A stretch of DNA of 6,547 nt from assembly GCA_903840375.1 (NCBI GenBank), contig CAIMFR010000013.1, forward strand, positions 1 to 6,547, in the 5' to 3' direction. Shown here one piece after another: positions 1 through 6,547 of this stretch (its first letter is position 1; each line of letters starts with the position of its first letter). The stretch is from Candidatus Adlerbacteria bacterium (lineage in GTDB: Bacteria > Patescibacteriota > Minisyncoccia > Phycocordibacterales > SBAW01). The notes under the pieces are model-generated. The model was not told the DNA's origin and did no database searches. It saw only the letters and a program-made list of their open reading frames with translations. The position numbers and the translations under genes were made by a program.

Positions 1-42
1 AACGCAAAACAGCGCCCGTGGTAGGGCGCTGTTTTTTCTTTT
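1..42. repeat. 42-bp direct repeat, left copy (terminator-bearing)
   Basis: The first 42 bases are identical, base for base, to 2567-2608, with a spacing of 2566 bp. The repeat contains a complete terminator hairpin including its loop. Identity ends on the right at position 43 (C here, T in the other copy). On the left it runs into the window edge, so the true repeat may be longer. The two copies bracket all the accessory genes of the window, which suggests either duplication of the rpoBC-side terminator during insertion of the block or a terminator sequence repeated across the genome. Confidence 0.9.
6..42. terminator. Rho-independent terminator, left copy
   Basis: A perfect 12-bp stem, AAAACAGCGCCC (6-17) with GGGCGCTGTTTT (24-35), encloses the 6-nt loop GTGGTA. 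A T-rich tract runs to 42. Because the stem's outer pairs are A:T, it can act in both directions. On the plus strand it would end a gene lying left of the window. On the minus strand it lies about 170 bp downstream of the two-gene HExxH operon and could end that transcript, although the minus-strand T-tract (TTTTGCG) is weaker. Confidence 0.8.
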
Positions 43-59
43 CTCGATACAGCCTACGC

Positions 60-182
60 TGCAACCATATCCATTCCTGCGGGGGTCATAGACGAACCGA
101 CGTTTTCGTCGCCTAGATACTAGAGTTCGATTCCTACCCCCGTTTTTTGCTTTGCTCGCGCTAGTTCGATTCCTGCGCCCAT
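60..182 (-). repeat. three diverged T-arm-like / 'GIEL' modules
   Basis: Read on the minus strand, GGAATCGAACT occurs at 163-173 and at 124-134, and a diverged third copy GGAATGGATAT at 67-77. Spacings are 39 and 57 bp. Read on the plus strand, the first two carry AGTTCGATTCCT, the classic T-loop sequence of tRNA genes. None has the full 5-bp T stem or a matching acceptor and anticodon arm. Both spacings are multiples of three, and in one minus-strand frame the copies read GAGIEL, GVGIEL and PAGMDM, with stop codons between the second and third. Similar 'AGIEP'-like translations commonly come from the antisense strand of tRNA genes, so remnants of tRNA 3' ends are a reasonable explanation. 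Short peptide repeats are the alternative. Confidence 0.5.
79..148 (+). other. possible structured RNA with terminator-like end
   Basis: CGGGGGT at 80-86 pairs perfectly with ACCCCCG at 136-142 and is followed directly by six T (143-148), as in an intrinsic terminator. Inside the closing stem there is a second hairpin, GACGAA (91-96) with TTCGTC (105-110), or alternatively CGACG (98-102) with CGTCG (107-111) around a TTTT loop. The 63-nt span closed by a 7-bp stem is reminiscent of a tRNA acceptor stem, but the T-arm does not pair and the length is too short for a tRNA. No RNA family is recognised. It may be a decayed tRNA-like element, a small RNA, or chance structure. Confidence 0.25.
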
Positions 183-205
183 TAAATCCCCCAAGAAGAC
201 GTAGA

Positions 206-835
206 TTACTTCTTTGTTCCTACCTCCTTGATGATGGCTTCTATGTCCGGAAACAGCGAGTTGAAAGTAGTCTCTACCACTGAGACATCTTCAGGAATAT
301 TCTGGCTCATTTCCAGAACAGGAAAATATCTTTCAACAAGCATGTCCACCAGTTTCTCCTTACGCCAGTGTGACACCTCATATTTATCTATGAAATGTTG
401 AATTGTCATATGAACTATCTCATGCGTGATGACTCCAACAAGCTGTTCTCGTCTCTTCTGTGAACCGATCCTTATGATAAGTTTTCCGATTGAGCCATTA
501 TAACTACCACCGCTTCCATACTTAGTCAACACAACAGTATACGAGTCGCGTAATTCTATGCCTCGCATCTTTCGTAGCTCTTCAAAACCATCTACTACAG
601 TACTCCACTTATCCTGGATATATTCTTCAGTTTCTTTTAAAAGCTGCGGGTCATATTCTTTGGAGACGGCAGCGACTATCTCCTCCTCAGTGCTCGTTTC
701 GGTTATGCCTAAAGGTAATTTGGCGAAAGTCTCGGAATACTTGTGTTCGCGATACCAAGGTAATCGTTTAATAGTTTCCTTTACGCGATTAAACTCGCTG
801 TTTTCACTGAACGAAATAGATAAGGTGACAGTCAT
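206..835 (-). CDS. HExxH metalloprotease-like protein (second gene of pair)
   Basis: A 209-residue protein of no named family that I can assign. The clear feature is HEIVH at residues 138-142, inside the hydrophobic helix LVGVITHEIVHMTI, which is the zinc-binding helix pattern of zincin peptidases (two His ligands and a catalytic Glu). The third ligand is probably E160 or D164 in the following KEKLVDML helix. The N-terminal 100 residues are charged and helical-looking, with no signal peptide or membrane segment, so a cytoplasmic location is likely. The start at 833-835 lies 10 nt after the stop of the upstream gene, so the two are almost certainly co-transcribed, but no Shine-Dalgarno sequence is visible. 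The same layout as the neighbour (HExxH late in the chain, preceded by a beta-rich segment beginning with a YT dipeptide) suggests distant paralogy. Peptidase activity and substrate are inferred only. A non-catalytic zincin fold is also possible. Confidence 0.8.
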   Translation of the reverse strand: MTVTLSISFSENSEFNRVKETIKRLPWYREHKYSETFAKLPLGITETSTEEEIVAAVSKEYDPQLLKETEEYIQDKWSTVVDGFEELRKMRGIELRDSYTVVLTKYGSGGSYNGSIGKLIIRIGSQKRREQLVGVITHEIVHMTIQHFIDKYEVSHWRKEKLVDMLVERYFPVLEMSQNIPEDVSVVETTFNSLFPDIEAIIKEVGTKK

Positions 836-845
836 TTTGTAAGTA

Positions 846-1493
846 TTACGTTAAAGACTGAAGCTTCTGCAAACTTCTATCAACAAATTCTTTCGTATTC
901 AGATGTTGTTCCCATATACGTCGAATTTCTTCCAATTTAAATTTGAGATTAGGATAAAACAAAAGCTCTTCTGCGCCGATCGCTTTCTGTATAGAAGGTA
1001 TGTTCAAAAAAAGTACATTGAAAATTTCAGAAAATTCCCAAAGCTCTTTTGAGTCCTCAATGCCTATCTTGTGGCAAAAATCGAAAAATGCGAAATGAGT
1101 CAGTTCATGAGCGACAACTTCTTTCCGCATGTCATGTGAACGATTGTAATACACCTGAAAAGATTTCGTTTCGAGATATCGTGGATTACAGTCAAAAATG
1201 GACAGGAAGCAGGTGTAATTTTCGTCACTATACTCACACTCGAAATAGTTGTTCATTTCTAAAAATAAGACATTCTTTATTTCAGCAAAGCATGCTTCAG
1301 TATCTTTACGAACATCCTCTAACTCACTTGCGTGTGCCGTATAAAAATCATCGATATATTTGCTGTGATTCTCTAACGTAATAGCTGGATGTTCATCGCG
1401 TATTTTCTTACCAAAATCAGCGCCACCAACTACAGCATCGTAGAACGCCAGGTACACTTCCTTATCCAATTGTTTATTTAATTCTATTTTCAT
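846..1493 (-). CDS. HExxH metalloprotease-like protein (first gene of pair)
   Basis: A 215-residue protein. The zinc-binding motif HELTH is at residues 129-133 in EVVAHELTHFAFFDF. About 20 residues on comes WEFSEIFNVLF (E153 and E156), a plausible source of the third, glutamate ligand as in gluzincin-type peptidases. No signal peptide or transmembrane segment is evident, so it is probably cytoplasmic. The frame is open further upstream to an ATG at 1545-1547, but that codon sits inside the stem of the preceding terminator. The ATG at 1491-1493 (MKIELNKQ) is therefore preferred. The gene lies directly upstream of the other HExxH gene (10-nt gap) and follows a terminator, so it should have its own promoter between 1494 and 1530. 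Composition is AT-rich (18 of 60 G+C at 901-960), unlike rpoBC, which suggests transfer. Family, substrate and activity are unknown. The HExxH motif alone does not prove proteolysis. Confidence 0.8.
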   Translation of the reverse strand: MKIELNKQLDKEVYLAFYDAVVGGADFGKKIRDEHPAITLENHSKYIDDFYTAHASELEDVRKDTEACFAEIKNVLFLEMNNYFECEYSDENYTCFLSIFDCNPRYLETKSFQVYYNRSHDMRKEVVAHELTHFAFFDFCHKIGIEDSKELWEFSEIFNVLFLNIPSIQKAIGAEELLFYPNLKFKLEEIRRIWEQHLNTKEFVDRSLQKLQSLT

Positions 1494-1507
1494 AATCCAA
1501 TACTGTA

Positions 1508-1520
1508 ATTCTACTCTATA
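1508..1520 (-). promoter_or_regulatory. possible -10 region for the HExxH operon
   Basis: On the minus strand, TATAGAG (1514-1520) and the overlapping better match TAGAAT (1508-1513, five of six to TATAAT) lie just after the terminator of the upstream gene and 14-20 nt before the ATG at 1493. If the terminator works, a promoter is needed in this short gap. No good -35 box is found at the expected distance (TGGGTG at 1531-1536), so the call rests mainly on position. Confidence 0.25.
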
Positions 1521-1552
1521 GAAAAAGAAACACCCACACCGAAGCATGGGTG
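1521..1552 (-). terminator. Rho-independent terminator with UUCG tetraloop
   Basis: Read on the minus strand, CACCCATGC (1552-1544) pairs with GTGTGGGTG (1539-1531), a 9-bp stem with two G:U pairs closed by a C(UUCG)G tetraloop. It is followed by TTTCTTTTTC (1530-1521). The hairpin begins 20 nt after the TAG stop of the DUF2283-SPASM gene, so it ends that transcript and separates it from the HExxH operon. Confidence 0.88.
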
Positions 1553-1572
1553 AGAATCACATTTGGCCATAG

Positions 1573-2211
1573 CTACATTCGGCTATATGTATCCCAAATG
1601 AGCCACTCAAGTACCGTCAGAGAATGCTTGCAGAACTTGTCATCGACTGCCCAAATCGTCCCATGTCGAAGATAGGCACTATAGGCACAACCGCCACCAC
1701 AAAGACCGAGAGAAGGACACCCGAAGCACTGAGGCATTGTGAGAGGCGAACGCCGTCCCCATTCCTGAATAAGCGGTTCGTCTGCAAAAACAAAATCTCG
1801 TGAGACTTTGCCAAAGAAGAAATTCTTACACCCAACTCCTTCATGACAAATTCCCAAAGATCCGTCCGGCGAGATTGCCAATTGTGCCCCAGTAGCTCGA
1901 CAATCAAACGGATGCAGAACACCACGACTCATCGCTCTTACTTTGCGCATCATCCTGTCTTCGTATAACCCAACTTCTCGAGCTTTTTCGAAATACTCGA
2001 CCATTACCGGAATTCCGCCAGTGAGACCTTTTTCTATAGCAGCAACAAAACTAGTGCCTGCAGATGCGTTGAGCACTTCTATGCCCAGAACATTCCCTTT
2101 CTTGTCTTTATCGACAATGAGACTCTCATCTATCTTGACCGTCTTAAAAACTTTGCCTTTGTTTAGGAGAATATATACAGCATCGGCTGCTTTGTCGTAT
2201 TTTATGTTCAT
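1573..2211 (-). CDS. DUF2283-SPASM chimera lacking a radical SAM core
   Basis: A 212-residue two-part protein. Residues 1-50 match the DUF2283 pattern (MNIKYDKAADAVYILL, VDKDKKGNVLGIEVLNAS), a small domain sometimes found in toxin-antitoxin-like pairs. From about residue 60 the sequence looks like the tail of a radical SAM/SPASM peptide maturase or sulfatase-maturase-like enzyme. It contains a helix EKAREVGLYEDRMMRK and then a SPASM domain, which binds auxiliary [4Fe-4S] clusters. The cysteines fit the SPASM rule: C104-X12-G-X4-C122, then C162-X2-C165-X5-C171-X3-C175, then C194, plus C128. The C-terminal LEWLIWDTY is also typical. No cysteine occurs before C104, so the CX3CX2C motif that binds the radical SAM cluster is absent and the protein cannot be a radical SAM enzyme by itself. 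It may be a cluster-binding helper, a decayed maturase captured by a DUF2283 gene, or an assembly chimera. Its start is the natural DUF2283 start. The gene is divergent from the zinc-knuckle gene and ends in its own terminator. Confidence 0.82.
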   Translation of the reverse strand: MNIKYDKAADAVYILLNKGKVFKTVKIDESLIVDKDKKGNVLGIEVLNASAGTSFVAAIEKGLTGGIPVMVEYFEKAREVGLYEDRMMRKVRAMSRGVLHPFDCRATGAQLAISPDGSLGICHEGVGCKNFFFGKVSRDFVFADEPLIQEWGRRSPLTMPQCFGCPSLGLCGGGCAYSAYLRHGTIWAVDDKFCKHSLTVLEWLIWDTYSRM

Positions 2212-2250
2212 ATATTATTCGTTGATCGGAGAATTCAACAGCTAGACACT

Positions 2251-2254
2251 GGAG
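2251..2254 (+). promoter_or_regulatory. Shine-Dalgarno site of the zinc-knuckle gene
   Basis: GGAG lies six nucleotides before the ATG at 2261 and fixes this start codon. It shows that the host uses Shine-Dalgarno initiation for at least some genes, whereas neither HExxH gene has a visible site. Confidence 0.7.
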
Positions 2255-2260
2255 ATTGTA

Positions 2261-2560
2261 ATGTCGAGATGTCTGTATTGCGGCGATGCAAATCACTCCG
2301 GATTTGACCATGTTCCGGGATGCCCGATTGCCGGCAAGGGTGGCAAACCGTTCGGAGACAGAGCCTATCTCAGCGCGGTGAGAGCGTATGAACGCGGATA
2401 CTCTATCGCGAACTCACCGTTCTGTACGGACCTCGTGAACATCGAATCCCTCGGACATGAAATATATAAAGAATCGTTTATCCTCGGTTTTCAGCGTCGC
2501 AGGGAAGAAATCAGGCAATGCGAACGTCTAAGAACCTATGTGCCTAGCACATCGAGATAG
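2261..2560 (+). CDS. small zinc-knuckle protein, hypothetical
   Basis: A 99-residue protein that I cannot assign to a named family. The N-terminus carries C4-X2-C7-X9-H17-X3-C21 (CLYCG, then HVPGCP), a likely CCHC zinc-binding knuckle. Residues 34-85 form a charged helical region, RAYLSAVRAYERGY, then ESFILGFQRRREEI. The order RGY, a PxC or CP element, then G-aromatic followed by basic residues recalls ribosome modulation factor (RMF), a small ribosome-hibernation protein. The match is weak and only suggestive. A zinc knuckle with a basic helical tail would fit RNA, ribosome or DNA binding in the cytoplasm. The gene has a good Shine-Dalgarno sequence, is transcribed divergently from the DUF2283-SPASM gene (49-bp gap), and runs directly into the right-hand terminator repeat 11 nt after its TAG stop. 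It converges with rpoBC. Confidence 0.75.
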   Translation: MSRCLYCGDANHSGFDHVPGCPIAGKGGKPFGDRAYLSAVRAYERGYSIANSPFCTDLVNIESLGHEIYKESFILGFQRRREEIRQCERLRTYVPSTSR

Positions 2561-2566
2561 AGCAAC

Positions 2567-2608
2567 AACGCAAAACAGCGCCCGTGGTAGGGCGCTGTTT
2601 TTTCTTTT
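2567..2608. repeat. 42-bp direct repeat, right copy (terminator-bearing)
   Basis: Identical to 1-42. This copy sits in the 65-bp gap between the convergent zinc-knuckle gene and rpoBC. It may be the original position, with the left copy created when the accessory block was inserted or duplicated. Seven bases upstream (GAGCAAC) belong to this copy only as far as the window shows, since the left copy starts at the window edge. Confidence 0.9.
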
Positions 2609-2610
2609 TT
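2572..2610. terminator. bidirectional terminator between zinc-knuckle gene and rpoBC
   Basis: The stem AAAACAGCGCCC (2572-2583) pairs with GGGCGCTGTTTT (2590-2601) around the loop GTGGTA. T-rich sequence continues to 2610 on the plus strand, giving a strong terminator for the zinc-knuckle gene. On the minus strand the same stem ends in TTTTGCGTTGTTG, starting about 25 nt after the rpoBC stop at 2626-2628, and probably terminates that operon too. Confidence 0.85.
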
Positions 2611-2625
2611 CCTTTGCTTGGCTTT

Positions 2626-6547
<3,922 letters not shown>

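Noticed and set aside
60..182. A functional tRNA or tmRNA gene
   Set aside because: T-loop sequences are present, but the T stems do not pair (TAGAG with CCTAC; GCTAG with CCTGC has two mismatches). There is no anticodon arm and the stem-closed span is only 63 nt. No tmRNA 5' signature is seen.
1049..1381. Plus-strand open frame opposite the first HExxH gene
   Set aside because: Antisense shadow with no ribosome binding site and no recognisable protein features.
1494..1547. Longer start (ATG at 1545-1547) for the first HExxH gene
   Set aside because: The ATG lies inside the stem of the UUCG terminator, and the extra 18 residues (MLRCGCFFFYRVELQYWI) are the translation of the hairpin, its T-tract and the leader. 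The start at 1491-1493 is more plausible.
1569..1586. Inverted repeat ATAGC / GCTAT at the end of the SPASM gene
   Set aside because: Only five base pairs with an 8-nt loop and no T-tract. The strong terminator at 1521-1552 already explains termination.
1573..2211. DUF2283/DUF4258-type toxin-antitoxin pair
   Set aside because: DUF2283 can occur next to small toxin-like genes, but no such partner lies beside this gene. The neighbours are a terminator and a divergent zinc-knuckle gene.
2209..2240. Minus-strand promoter TTGAAT/TAATAT before the DUF2283-SPASM gene
   Set aside because: The TAATAT overlaps the start codon, so transcription would begin inside the gene, and the 15-bp spacing is poor. 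The DUF2283 start is well supported by its usual N-terminal sequence.
1..2608. Transposon or insertion sequence between the 42-bp repeats
   Set aside because: The repeats are direct, no inverted terminal repeats were seen, and no transposase or integrase is encoded, so only an insertion or recombination hypothesis is kept.

Overview
The window looks like a bacterial core gene with a block of accessory genes beside its 3' end. The right 60% (2626 to the right edge, minus strand) is one open frame. It holds the last conserved block of the RNA polymerase beta subunit, followed without a stop codon by a complete beta-prime subunit: a fused rpoB-rpoC gene whose start lies beyond the window. The compact beta-prime, with no large insert in the trigger loop, together with the style of the small neighbouring proteins, suggests a Patescibacteria/CPR (Parcubacteria-like) genome. 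This assignment is an inference from sequence style and is not proven here.

The left part (1-2608) is bounded by two identical 42-bp copies of a terminator hairpin, at 1-42 and 2567-2608. Between them lie, from right to left: a small plus-strand gene for a CCHC zinc-knuckle protein (2261-2560); a divergent minus-strand gene that joins a DUF2283 domain to a SPASM iron-sulfur domain with no radical SAM core (1573-2211); a strong UUCG-loop terminator (1521-1552); and a two-gene minus-strand operon for cytoplasmic HExxH metalloprotease-like proteins (846-1493 and 206-835). Last comes a 160-bp non-coding stretch with three diverged copies of a tRNA T-arm-like motif (43-205). The block is visibly more AT-rich than rpoBC in its HExxH genes (18/60 G+C at 901-960 against 35/60 at 5461-5520), which fits an acquired island beside a housekeeping operon.

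How the genes work together: the polymerase gene stands alone functionally. Its transcript converges with the zinc-knuckle gene on the 2572-2610 hairpin, which can act in both directions. The SPASM remnant and the two HExxH proteins share a strand but are separated by a terminator, so they are probably two transcription units. A peptide-modification and processing theme (SPASM plus proteases) is possible, but no convincing precursor peptide and no radical SAM enzyme is present in the window. The main points of interest are the polymerase fusion, an unusual trigger-loop sequence (MNIKH where most bacteria have MRTFH), the terminator repeats that bracket the island, and the SPASM-only chimera.
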